A stretch of 9,308 nucleotides of DNA from contig JALWSL010000039.1 in NCBI GenBank assembly GCA_027080405.1, positions 1-9,308 of the forward strand, given 5' to 3'. The notes beneath the pieces were generated by a model. It was not told the DNA's origin, did not search any database, and saw only the letters and a program-made list of their open reading frames with translations. The translations under genes were made by a program, and so were the position numbers. The DNA is from Planctomycetaceae bacterium (GTDB lineage Bacteria; Planctomycetota; Planctomycetia; Planctomycetales; Planctomycetaceae). Within the stretch, counting starts at the first letter, position 1, and each line of letters starts with the position of its first letter. Positions 1 through 6,730 of this stretch are shown here, in pieces.

Positions 1-6
1 ACGAAC

Positions 7-732
7 ATGCCAACCATTTCCCTCCAGATCAGTCAGGGACTTGAAAGAGGGCAGTTTTTCCCGGACCTGCAGGCTCCCCTGACGATCGGGCGGGAAGACG
101 AAAACGCGATCCAGCTTAATGATGAGCGGATCAGTCGTTGTCATCTGAAAATCCAGGTGGATCAGGGAAAAGTCATTTTGACAGACCTTGACAGCACCAA
201 CGGGACGCGCGTGAATGGATTGCCAATACAGATGACCGTCCTTCATCCGGGCGATCTCATTTCGTTGGGCCGTTGTGTTTTGATGTACGGCTCTCACGAG
301 GAAATTCAGGAGTATTGCAGCGAACAGCATATCAGGTCGATCAACTCCCAGTGTCTGGAAGAGGGAGGCAATACCGCTTTAGGTTACGAAAGCAGTCAGG
401 CAGATTCACCCAATCCAGCCACGGACGAGTCCGAGACGCTTGGCCTGTTCGACGAACATGGGCATCCTGCTCTTTCCTTTCCATCGGGGCGTCCGCCTGT
501 TCCGCACTCTGATTCACTCGCCACACGCAGCGAAATCGCTGATCTGCTCAACTACATTCACTCCCGACTGTTGCAGGTTCTCGAACACCGGGCAGTTAAC
601 GATCCGCAAAATAAATCGGCTCGGAATGAAGCACCTCCGGGAGCGGTCATTCCATGGCCGAACTGGTCCACGCTGCTTCAGCTGGAATCCGAACTGTCCC
701 AATATCTCAAAGAGATTTCAGAACCGGAATAG
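7..732 (+). CDS. FHA-domain protein
   Basis: A 241-residue protein with an N-terminal forkhead-associated (FHA) domain, which in known families binds phosphothreonine peptides and so reads Ser/Thr kinase signalling. The FHA signature is visible at about residues 5-95: the GR pair (G28-R29), the SRxH motif (S43, R44, H46) and STNGTRVNG (63-71), with D62 before it. These are the usual phosphopeptide-contact positions, so binding is probably intact. From about residue 100 to 170 the chain is polar and of low predicted structure. Two likely helices follow (about 172-195 and 218-237). There is no signal peptide or membrane segment, so it should be cytoplasmic. The ATG at 7 suits the fold because FHA domains begin close to it, but only two codons precede it in the window and both are open, so an upstream start cannot be excluded. 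No kinase gene lies nearby, so the partner is unknown. Confidence 0.9.
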   Translation: MPTISLQISQGLERGQFFPDLQAPLTIGREDENAIQLNDERISRCHLKIQVDQGKVILTDLDSTNGTRVNGLPIQMTVLHPGDLISLGRCVLMYGSHEEIQEYCSEQHIRSINSQCLEEGGNTALGYESSQADSPNPATDESETLGLFDEHGHPALSFPSGRPPVPHSDSLATRSEIADLLNYIHSRLLQVLEHRAVNDPQNKSARNEAPPGAVIPWPNWSTLLQLESELSQYLKEISEPE

Positions 733-829
733 TCCCCGAGACGAAAAGGGGCATGCATTTGTCGGATTCCCGGTCGCTTCCCTTGGCGTTTTTCGGCGAG
801 CCAGCCTGTCGTTGGGGAGTGATCAGCAG

Positions 830-858
830 TTGACGTTCCCGCGCCGCCCTATTACGAT
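830..858 (+). promoter_or_regulatory. Candidate sigma70-type promoter for the HYExAFE gene
   Basis: TTGACG (830-835), a 17-base spacer, then TACGAT (853-858). The -35 box matches TTGACA at five of six positions and the -10 box matches TATAAT at four of six, with optimal spacing. Transcription would start near 865, giving a leader of about 150 bases before the ATG at 1015. This is read from consensus only, and planctomycete promoters are poorly characterised. Confidence 0.35.
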
Positions 859-1014
859 GAATGCATATTTTGTTGATACTGGCAGTGACGTTTATCGTCA
901 ATTGCGGCATTTTCTGGTGTTCTGTTCCTGTCGTTCGGTTCACAGTGATCCGGCTGAATCGAATGAACTTGCAGTGCCGGGCTGTTGCTGTTTTCTCAAG
1001 ATAGTCCATTGATC

Positions 1015-1533
1015 ATGATTCGTTCCAATCATTACGAATCCGCTTTTGAGGAGTATTTGCGTCAGCAACGGACGGCCTATGTGGCTGTTGATGAATCCCG
1101 TCGGGCGCTATTGAAAGAGGTTTCCCTGAAATCGATGGATTTTATCGTCTATTGCCAGGAATCGACGAATCTTCTGGTGGATGTGAAAGGACGAAAATGT
1201 CTGAAGGGCCGATTGTGGGAAAATTGGGCGACTCTGGAAGATATTCAGGGGTTGAAGCAGTGGCAGCAGGTGTTCGGAAGCGATTTTCGCGGTTTGCTCG
1301 TTTTTGCCTATGAATTAATGGGAGATTTTTCCGCTGAACCGAGCCATTCACTCGTTAGTTATCGGTCGAAACGGTATGCTTTCTACGGGGTCTGGCTGGA
1401 TGAATATACTAGGGCCATGAAACAGCGATCCGCCAGTTGGCAGACCGTTTGGCTGGCAAAACAGCAGTTTCAGCAATGTCGGTTTCCGATGGGCGAGTTG
1501 TTTCAGCAGGATCACGTTTTGGCTCCGGTCTGA
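1015..1533 (+). CDS. HYExAFE-type protein, probable PD-(D/E)XK nuclease fold
   Basis: A 172-residue soluble protein beginning MIRSNHYESAFE, which matches the motif that names the HYExAFE family of planctomycetes, as I recall it. No function is established for it to my knowledge. The pattern resembles the PD-(D/E)XK nuclease core seen in Hjc, YraN and VRR-NUC proteins: a glutamate in helix 1 (E8 or E12), an aspartate opening a strand (M41-D42-F43-I44-V45), then a strand ending LLVDVKGRK with D56-x-K58 as the (D/E)XK element, and later a hydrophobic strand (GLLVFAYEL, about 93-101). The nuclease reading is inference from residue order and spacing. The ATG at 1015 is preferred over the TTG at 985 because the family motif starts right after it. 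No strong Shine-Dalgarno sequence is visible at either start. It stands alone between an FHA gene and a membrane microprotein gene, with no restriction, CRISPR or recombination partner in view. Confidence 0.85.
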   Translation: MIRSNHYESAFEEYLRQQRTAYVAVDESRRALLKEVSLKSMDFIVYCQESTNLLVDVKGRKCLKGRLWENWATLEDIQGLKQWQQVFGSDFRGLLVFAYELMGDFSAEPSHSLVSYRSKRYAFYGVWLDEYTRAMKQRSASWQTVWLAKQQFQQCRFPMGELFQQDHVLAPV

Positions 1534-1626
1534 GCATCGAGTAACACGATCGATTTGTTCTTTGGGCCTGGTGTGAGCGAATGGTCGAAGCCTTTTGTAA
1601 TTACGGTATCTGTCGAAGGATATGTT

Positions 1627-1752
1627 ATGTGGGTGACATTGGCTCAAGCCGCGACCGGGGGCTCCGGTTTTCCATTTGTGAATGTCCTGCTCCTGGTAGC
1701 GGGTATTGGAGGGGCACTGTTCGCCGTTTGCCGCTCTGCCAATCGGAGATAA
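1627..1752 (+). CDS. Single-pass membrane microprotein, 41 aa
   Basis: A short reading frame encoding 41 residues that begins MWVTLAQAATGGSGFPF. It continues with a hydrophobic segment of about 20 residues (about 17-36: VNVLLLVAGIGGALFAVC) and ends in a basic tail, CRSANRR. AAGGA at 1616-1620, six bases before the ATG, is a good ribosome binding site and the main reason to believe it. A longer version from a TTG at 1555 adds an unremarkable 24 residues and lacks such a site. The GxxxG-like stretch AGIGGALF suggests helix packing in the inner membrane, with the positive C-terminus probably cytoplasmic. I have an impression that similar short proteins occur in other planctomycetes but cannot confirm it. 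Function unknown. It sits 93 bases after the HYExAFE gene on the same strand and may share its transcript. Confidence 0.5.
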   Translation: MWVTLAQAATGGSGFPFVNVLLLVAGIGGALFAVCRSANRR

Positions 1753-1995
1753 CAGTTGTGATGCCAGGCAAAGTGGATGGCGCAGACTTTGTGAGCCTGA
1801 AACTGCCTGTGAGCGCATTCGTGGTTTCTGTTCGGCACCAGGATCCAGTTTGATGGAACAAACCTGTCTCTGCTGATGTTTGAACGGCAAAAGCTCAAAC
1901 CGGGCAGGAAGTCTGAAAAGGGGATCGGTTTTGTTTTGTCATCGGTTACGGGGTTTGGCAACTGGTTTTCACTTTTATTCCTGGTGTAATTCTTT
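1753..1995 (+). other. Intergenic region ahead of the ketosynthase gene
   Basis: A 243-base stretch with no convincing gene. A 30-codon ATG frame at 1761-1853 has no ribosome binding site and no recognisable sequence. At the right end an extended -10-like TGGTGTAAT (1982-1990) sits immediately before the ATG of the next gene. No -35 element stands at the matching distance. Confidence 0.4.
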
Positions 1996-3195
1996 ATGGG
2001 GGTGGCTGTTACTGGAATTGGATTGATGTCTCCGCTGGGGGAGTCGCGCGAAACCGGTTGGCAGCGACTTCAATCCGGGCAGCCCGTCCACCTTTCCAGT
2101 TCTGACCGATCCGCTTGTTCGCTTCGACTGCCCGATTCCTGGATCCCGGAACAGAAGAGGGTTTCCCGGTCCAATGCAATCGCGTTGAAAGTGGCCCGTG
2201 AAGCGATTGAAGATGCCGGCTTTATTGACTGCGAGCAACTTCGCTCTCCCCGTTTTGCGTGCGTCATTGGCACAAGTAAAGGGCCACTCGATGAATATCA
2301 TCGCGGAGGTGAGCCTCCTGCGAATCGCGATTCGCCGCTCCCTTTTGTTTCTCTTTGGCCATCGGGGCCATTGGCTCATCTCAGCGCCTCGTTGGGACTG
2401 ACAGGGCCATGTCTCTGTCCTGTTTCTGCCTGTGCGACGGGACTGGATGCGGTGTTACGGGCAGTCCGGTTGATCGAACAGGGGGATTGCGATTACGCCC
2501 TGGCTGGTAGTGTCGATGCTTCGGTGAATCCGTTTGTTCTTCATTCCTACAGGCGTTTGGGAATTCTGGCGACAGCAAAGCTTCCGCCGAGCGCTTCCTG
2601 CAAACCGTTCGACAGAGACAGGAGCGGGTTTGTTATCGGAGAAGGGGGGGCGATGTTTTTGCTGATGCGGGACGATCTTCCTGCGTTTCGTCCGGAAAAA
2701 TGTTATGCGCACTGGCGGGGCGGTGTCAGTTACAACGATCCAGCCGGATTGACCCAGCTTGATCCGACCGGGAGAACATTGAAGCGATTATTGTCGGATC
2801 TGTTGGCGCAATCGCATCTCTGTGCGGAACAGATCGATCTGCTTCACCTGCATGGGACAGGGACATCGAGCAATGATCTGGTCGAGTCGATCGCCGTTGA
2901 ATCTGCTTTTGGCGATCCGGAACATCAGCCCTGGAGTACCGCTTCAAAAGGAGCGCACGGGCATGCTTTGGGAGCAGCCGGGAGTATCGAACTGGCCTGG
3001 ATGCTGCTCTCCTTGCGCGATGGAATCATACCGCCAGTCACCAATCTGGAAAATCCCGATCCAGACTGCACGATTCGTCCGGTTCTCTCTCGTCCCCGGT
3101 TGTTTCCTGTTCGCCATGCCTTGAAACTGTCGCTCGGATTCGGTGGGCACCAGATCGGTGTTATCTTCTCGCGGGGCGAACGGCCTGCCCTGTAG
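1996..3195 (+). CDS. Beta-ketoacyl-ACP synthase, FabF-like (KAS II type)
   Basis: A 399-residue condensing enzyme of the thiolase fold, close to the usual length of FabF (about 410). It should catalyse decarboxylative Claisen condensation of an acyl chain with malonyl-ACP in the cytoplasm. The catalytic set is complete: nucleophile C146 in SACATG, H286 in HGTGT, and K318 with H323 in SKGAHGHALGAAG. Other family motifs are KPFDRDRSGFVIGEGG (203-218) and the C-terminal GFGG loop (381-384) with the gatekeeper Phe, F382. Two differences stand out near that loop: LSLGFGGHQ replaces the usual NSFGFGGTN, so the Asn before it and the Asn after it are lost (the latter is Q386). The start is well bounded: the ATG at 1996 is preceded in frame by TAA at 1987, and the N-terminus MGVAVTGIGLMSP fits the family. 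There is no Shine-Dalgarno sequence. No acp, fabD or fabG lies nearby, so it may be a second FabF paralogue or serve a specialised lipid or polyketide route rather than being the housekeeping fabF. Confidence 0.92.
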   Translation: MGVAVTGIGLMSPLGESRETGWQRLQSGQPVHLSSSDRSACSLRLPDSWIPEQKRVSRSNAIALKVAREAIEDAGFIDCEQLRSPRFACVIGTSKGPLDEYHRGGEPPANRDSPLPFVSLWPSGPLAHLSASLGLTGPCLCPVSACATGLDAVLRAVRLIEQGDCDYALAGSVDASVNPFVLHSYRRLGILATAKLPPSASCKPFDRDRSGFVIGEGGAMFLLMRDDLPAFRPEKCYAHWRGGVSYNDPAGLTQLDPTGRTLKRLLSDLLAQSHLCAEQIDLLHLHGTGTSSNDLVESIAVESAFGDPEHQPWSTASKGAHGHALGAAGSIELAWMLLSLRDGIIPPVTNLENPDPDCTIRPVLSRPRLFPVRHALKLSLGFGGHQIGVIFSRGERPAL

Positions 3196-3221
3196 GACTC
3201 TGTCGGGCATTATTTGTTTTT
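3186..3221 (+). terminator. Weak candidate intrinsic terminator after the ketosynthase gene
   Basis: TGCCC (3186-3190) can pair with GGGCA (3205-3209). An inner GAC/GTC pair continues the stem across a five-base bulge, and a T-rich tail follows (3210-3221). The stem overlaps the stop codon of the ketosynthase gene (TAG, 3193-3195). The stem is short, so this is tentative. Confidence 0.3.
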
Positions 3222-3729
3222 CAGCCTGGAACCTGAGAACATCATTTCGCTGTCGCTGTTTCAATAGTGGGTGCGTAGCGTTTGAATAGTATTACGGTGC
3301 GGCATCGAAACCGGAAATCTGTTCAACGACGAGTGTTGCCTTTGTTTTCCGAGCACGCTCAGTCCATTTCCGTTGTAGGGATCGTGGTTTTGTTCTGTTT
3401 TTTCGTGAAATGGCCCATCAAACACTCCCGTCCGGCTGGTAGCGTATTCATTCGGGAAAGAACTGGAATTCTGCGGTAGATAGGTAAAGTGTGTGTGTTG
3501 GGCTGTCTGGTTTGGTGCTGCGAATTTCAATTAAATTGTCACTGAAGTCATGACGATACCTACGTTTGGAGCAATCGGTTTCATGCGTGGAGATACTACA
3601 TTCAGCGCATCCCTAAGGGAGTCCCTGAACTGGGTGTGTTCCACAGGCGTCTCAGATTGCCCGAGACGGCTGGTCGTTTTGCCTACGCTGATGATTTCAA
3701 GATGAATTCAATGAAAGGGAAGAAGTGCA
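3222..3729 (+). other. Long gap without a convincing gene, upstream of the barrel gene
   Basis: About 500 bases with no reading frame that has both a good start and recognisable protein sequence. A TTG-started frame at 3282-3479 (65 codons) contains one hydrophobic stretch but lacks a ribosome binding site, and an ATG frame from 3636 is an out-of-frame run into the barrel gene. The stretch contains TCCCT-A-AGGGA-G-TCCCT at 3610-3626, a perfect 11-base palindrome with a third copy of the arm. I see no convincing -35/-10 pair. It presumably holds the promoter and leader of the barrel gene, whose start has a purine-rich GGGAAGAAG upstream (3718-3726). Confidence 0.4.
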
Positions 3730-4617
3730 ATGAGGAAATGGTCTATAGGGATGTGTGTCGGGCTGCTGTTCATTTCGGCGGGAGCAGTACAGACGCAGGC
3801 CCAGTCTGTCGATTATGCTTCGGCATCCGATTTTAACGAGCGCATCAAGCAACTGGAGATTGAACTTGCTTCCTACAAGAATGCGATCGAATCGGTTTGT
3901 GCCGACGATTGCGATCTCGGATGCGGAAGCACCTGTTTGGGGGATACCTGCTCGACTTGCTGCAAGAAAGGTGGTATCACCGGCGGTGCCAGCATTTCTT
4001 TTGTCAAGCCTTTCCACACAGACGGCCAGACAGCCAACTGTGATTACACCGGTGCCCCCAGTGTCTGGCTCGGATACCAGGCGGCAGATGGCCTTGGCGT
4101 TCGTGCACGATGGTGGGAAGTTGATGCCAACGGCCCGAACAATACCCGCTACGATCAGATCCACATGCGATTGATCGATCTGGAAGTAACCGATACTTTC
4201 AGATTGGGACGAAAGCTGAACGGTCTTGTTTCTGGTGGTTTCCGTTACGCAGAATACCGTGAAGACGAAGCTACGGGAGCCGGTTTCCTTTCCCAGCAAC
4301 ACGCGATGGGTTTGGTTGTTGGAACCGAACTTCGTCGTAATATCGCCGGTGGTTTCAGTCTGTTCGGATTGGGACGAACATCGTTCCTGTTCAGCGAAAG
4401 CAATCTGGAAAACGGTGCGGTCCAAAGTGAAAACACAACCTTCTCTGTTTCTGAATTGCAGTTGGGTCTTGAGTACAGTCGACCAATTTTCGATGGCAAC
4501 TCAAACATGTTCGCACGAGTTGCTGCTGAAACTCAATACTGGAACGGCGTCAGTGACGATGATTCGGAAGATGTTTCACTACTCGGATTCGGATTTGCCT
4601 TCGGCGTAACCCGCTAA
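3730..4617 (+). CDS. Outer-membrane beta-barrel protein with Cys-rich head (Lpg1974-like)
   Basis: A 295-residue exported protein. Residues 1-24 form a signal peptide: basic MRKW, a hydrophobic core, and cleavage probably after TQA24 before QS. A short coiled coil follows (about 34-55, FNERIKQLEIELASYKNAIE). Next comes a cluster of seven cysteines (C57, C61, C65, C69, C74, C77, C78). From about residue 83 the chain is built of alternating, Gly- and aromatic-rich strands (GGASISFVKPF, SVWLGYQAADGLGVRARWW, RLIDLEVTDTFRLG, LNGLVSGGFRYAEYRE, LQLGLEYSRPI, FARVAAETQYW), typical of an outer-membrane barrel. The overall pattern recalls the Lpg1974 family of pore-forming outer-membrane proteins common in planctomycetes, but I cannot verify membership. 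The C-terminal residue is Arg rather than the aromatic residue usual for BAM substrates. The ATG at 3730 gives a clean signal peptide and has a purine-rich ribosome binding region. The gene is monocistronic, bounded by a 5' gap and a strong terminator. Confidence 0.8.
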   Translation: MRKWSIGMCVGLLFISAGAVQTQAQSVDYASASDFNERIKQLEIELASYKNAIESVCADDCDLGCGSTCLGDTCSTCCKKGGITGGASISFVKPFHTDGQTANCDYTGAPSVWLGYQAADGLGVRARWWEVDANGPNNTRYDQIHMRLIDLEVTDTFRLGRKLNGLVSGGFRYAEYREDEATGAGFLSQQHAMGLVVGTELRRNIAGGFSLFGLGRTSFLFSESNLENGAVQSENTTFSVSELQLGLEYSRPIFDGNSNMFARVAAETQYWNGVSDDDSEDVSLLGFGFAFGVTR

Positions 4618-4703
4618 TGTTTGCTGTTTTGGCAGATCGAATTGAATTCGCGAGCAATCATCGCACCAGCTGAGTATCACTGGAAAGAGAAAGCGGCGTG
4701 AAA

Positions 4704-4748
4704 ATGAAACGGCAGGGAATCTCGTCAGGAGAGACCTTGCCGTTTTTT
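4704..4748 (+). terminator. Strong intrinsic terminator between convergent genes
   Basis: AACGGCA (4708-4714) pairs perfectly with TGCCGTT (4738-4744). The stem continues as GGG/CCT (one G-U pair), then a 2x2 internal loop, then TCTC/GAGA (4720-4723 with 4729-4732), closing on the five-base loop GTCAG. A run of six T ends the + strand version (4743-4748). On the - strand the same hairpin is followed by GTTTCATTTT, so it may also stop transcripts from the kinase gene. It lies 90 bases past the barrel gene stop. Confidence 0.85.
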
Positions 4749-4755
4749 CAATCAG

Positions 4756-4941
4756 TTATTCCTTTATTCCTGTCGGTCCCTGTTTGAACAACGCATACCA
4801 ATGTTCTCTGGCAACGTTACGTGGATTTTCGGAATCGGAATATTGGCATAACTGTGCGGCAACCGCTGAATATCGCCGTTGCTTAACCGGCTGATGGCAG
4901 GATGATACGAAAAGTGCTGCCTGAACCGAGTTTGCTTTCAA
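4756..4941 (-). CDS. Possible small ORF overlapping the 3' end of the kinase gene
   Basis: A 61-codon frame (TTG start at 4941) whose first third overlaps the last codons of the histidine kinase gene in another frame. Beyond the kinase stop it reads as a plausible hydrophilic protein of about 40 residues, with pieces such as YSAVAAQLCQYSDSENPRNV and AREHWYALFKQGPTGIKE, ending just before the shared terminator. I know of no named family. There is no ATG, GTG or TTG inside the non-overlapping part, so translation would depend on the TTG or on coupling to the kinase. It may be a real small gene, the remnant of a longer one, or chance. Confidence 0.25.
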   Translation of the reverse strand: MKANSVQAALFVSSCHQPVKQRRYSAVAAQLCQYSDSENPRNVAREHWYALFKQGPTGIKE

Positions 4942-6730
4942 CTTCTATGGAACCGCCATGGGCCTGGACAATATGTTTGACAATAGATAGCCCCAGTCCG
5001 GTACCACCTGATTCACGGGAACGGACTTTATCAACCTGATAAAACCGTTGAAAGATTCGCTCCCGGTCTTTGGCACCGATGCCGATCCCGGTATCTACCA
5101 CTTCCAATACGACGTTCTGTTCCTGCCGGGAGAGAGAGACATCGATTCGACCGCCGGGCGTGGAATACTTCAATGCGTTGTCCACCAGGTTGTCAATCAC
5201 CTCGCTGATCTCCTGCTGATTTCCCAGGATGGTCACTTCGTCATCCGGCACAGTGAATTCCATTTTCAAATCCTTTTTTCTGCCCAGCGGAGAAAAGAGT
5301 GCTTCAGCGGAGCGGACGCAGTTGCGCATATCGAAACGGCTGTGCTGATATCCGTCGGTCTGGGATTCGATACGGGAAAGGGTAAGCAGGTCATTGATGA
5401 TCGAGGAGAGACGCACTGACTGGTTTCGGACACGATTCAGAAATTCGTTCTTCATTTCAGTGGTGAGGCTATCGTCGTCGATCAATGTTTCAATGATCAT
5501 TCGAATGGCTGTTACCGGTGTTTTCAACTCATGCGAAGCATTGGCGACGAAGTCTCTTCGAATCGCTTCGAGTTGATAGAGTTTGGTCACGTCATAAAGG
5601 ACTGCTACGGCTCCAACCAGATTCCCATTGCCATCCCGCAGGGCGGAAGCCCGCATTTCAATATGCTGTTTGGTGGGGGCAATTTTCAATTCGATCTTTC
5701 GCTGGAAATCGGTCTGCTGCGTGATGGCGTCTTCCAGGATATCCTTCAATTCGTGAATCGGGATCACCGTTTCGATCGGTTTTTCCAGCGTTTCCTGTGG
5801 TCTGACCTGCAGGAGTTTTCCTGCCGCTTCATTCATATGCAGAATCCGTTTTTGCTGATCGACAGCGATCACGCCTTCAACCATTCCGCTGAGGATCACC
5901 GAGAGTTTGTTGCGGTCGGTTGTCAGCATTTCCATACGGGAGCGACTGTAGGCAATGAGTTGATTGAACGCCTTGGCCAATTCGCCCATTTCGTCGCTGC
6001 GCATGGTGTCAAGTTCTTCGGTCGGTTGATCCTGGGCTGCTTTTTTGACAACTGAGGTCATCACGACCAACGGTTTGACGATGTGGTGGGCAAGCAACAG
6101 GCCGAGAATCAGGGCAACAAAGGTCGCAATGGACGTGCTCATGAAAACAATCCAGCGCAACTCATCCATCCGTCGGTCGATTACCGTCAGGGGAAGCGAC
6201 GTCCGGACGTAACCAATAACCTGATTACCGTGGACGACAGAACTTGCCAGATACATCCGGTAGCTGTTGGTGGTGTGACTGAATCGTGTGGCTGTTCCTG
6301 TTCCCTCGGATTTCGCGCGAAGTATTTCGGGACGCTGGGCATGGTTATCCATTTCGACGGGAGCTTTTTCAGAATCGGCAATGACGGTTCCGTCGGCCCG
6401 GATGACCGTCAGTCGTGTGCCAATTTCCCGGCCTGTCAACAGAATCCGCCTTTGCAACCTTGAATCGGCTTTCCTGTTTTCCAGCAGCGAGGAATAGGCG
6501 ATTTCCTTCAACAGCACGGCATTGGTGCGCAGCGAATTTTCGATACTTTTCAGCGCATTCTTTTCCATATTCCGGGCGATCATGCTTCCCATGCCAAAAG
6601 ATGAGAGGATGATTAAAACCGAAAGGGCAGCGTACACTTTCCAGAGCAGTGATGAATGGAATATGGACGGGGGCGCGGAGGTGCCCGCCGGATCGTTTTG
6701 TGCTGGTTGATTCAACATCACGCTTGTCAA
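4883..6730 (-). CDS. phoR: PhoR-type membrane sensor histidine kinase
   Basis: A 615-residue sensor kinase that should autophosphorylate and pass phosphate to the PhoB-type regulator encoded just upstream. Order of parts: TM1 (about 29-50), an extracytoplasmic sensor domain of about 140 residues (51-191, with a Cache/PAS-like RADGTVIADS), TM2 (about 192-214), HAMP (about 213-264), PAS (about 272-385, GVIAVDQQKRILHMNEAAG), HisKA with phospho-acceptor H400 in NASHELKTP, and HATPase_c with the N box (DNLVDNALKYS, N518), G1 (DTGIGI, 546-551), F box (RIFQRFYQVD) and G2 (GGTGLGLS, 575-582). All catalytic motifs are intact. The layout is that of Bacillus-type PhoR/PnpS, which carry a large external domain, rather than E. 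coli PhoR. The TTG at 6730 overlaps the regulator stop as TTGA and has GGGG six bases upstream. A GTG at 6721 and an ATG at 6718 are alternatives. No pst genes or phoU are in the window, so the phosphate role is inferred from family resemblance. Confidence 0.9.
   Translation of the reverse strand: MTSVMLNQPAQNDPAGTSAPPSIFHSSLLWKVYAALSVLIILSSFGMGSMIARNMEKNALKSIENSLRTNAVLLKEIAYSSLLENRKADSRLQRRILLTGREIGTRLTVIRADGTVIADSEKAPVEMDNHAQRPEILRAKSEGTGTATRFSHTTNSYRMYLASSVVHGNQVIGYVRTSLPLTVIDRRMDELRWIVFMSTSIATFVALILGLLLAHHIVKPLVVMTSVVKKAAQDQPTEELDTMRSDEMGELAKAFNQLIAYSRSRMEMLTTDRNKLSVILSGMVEGVIAVDQQKRILHMNEAAGKLLQVRPQETLEKPIETVIPIHELKDILEDAITQQTDFQRKIELKIAPTKQHIEMRASALRDGNGNLVGAVAVLYDVTKLYQLEAIRRDFVANASHELKTPVTAIRMIIETLIDDDSLTTEMKNEFLNRVRNQSVRLSSIINDLLTLSRIESQTDGYQHSRFDMRNCVRSAEALFSPLGRKKDLKMEFTVPDDEVTILGNQQEISEVIDNLVDNALKYSTPGGRIDVSLSRQEQNVVLEVVDTGIGIGAKDRERIFQRFYQVDKVRSRESGGTGLGLSIVKHIVQAHGGSIEVESKLGSGSTFRIILPSAG

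Noticed and set aside
733..752. CCCC/GGGG hairpin just after the FHA gene as a terminator
   Set aside because: Only four base pairs, with a ten-base loop and no T run after it.
440..1012. 190-codon + frame overlapping the FHA gene and the following gap
   Set aside because: It runs through the FHA gene in another frame, has no recognisable protein sequence and no ribosome binding site. Its tail from the ATG at 857 overlaps the candidate -10 box.
1534..1564. ATCGA/TCGAT hairpin with a T-rich tail after the HYExAFE gene as a terminator
   Set aside because: A five-pair, AT-containing stem followed by an interrupted T run is too weak to call.
3282..3479. 65-codon + frame with one hydrophobic stretch in the gap before the barrel gene
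   Set aside because: TTG start without a ribosome binding site, and an Arg/His-rich composition unlike the neighbouring proteins.
3697..4425. 242-codon - frame antisense to the barrel gene
   Set aside because: The + strand has a signal peptide and barrel strands over the same stretch; the antisense product is Arg/Thr-rich with no motif.
5531..6055. 174-codon + frame antisense to the histidine kinase gene
   Set aside because: The opposite strand encodes an intact kinase with all motifs here; this is a mirror frame without family features.
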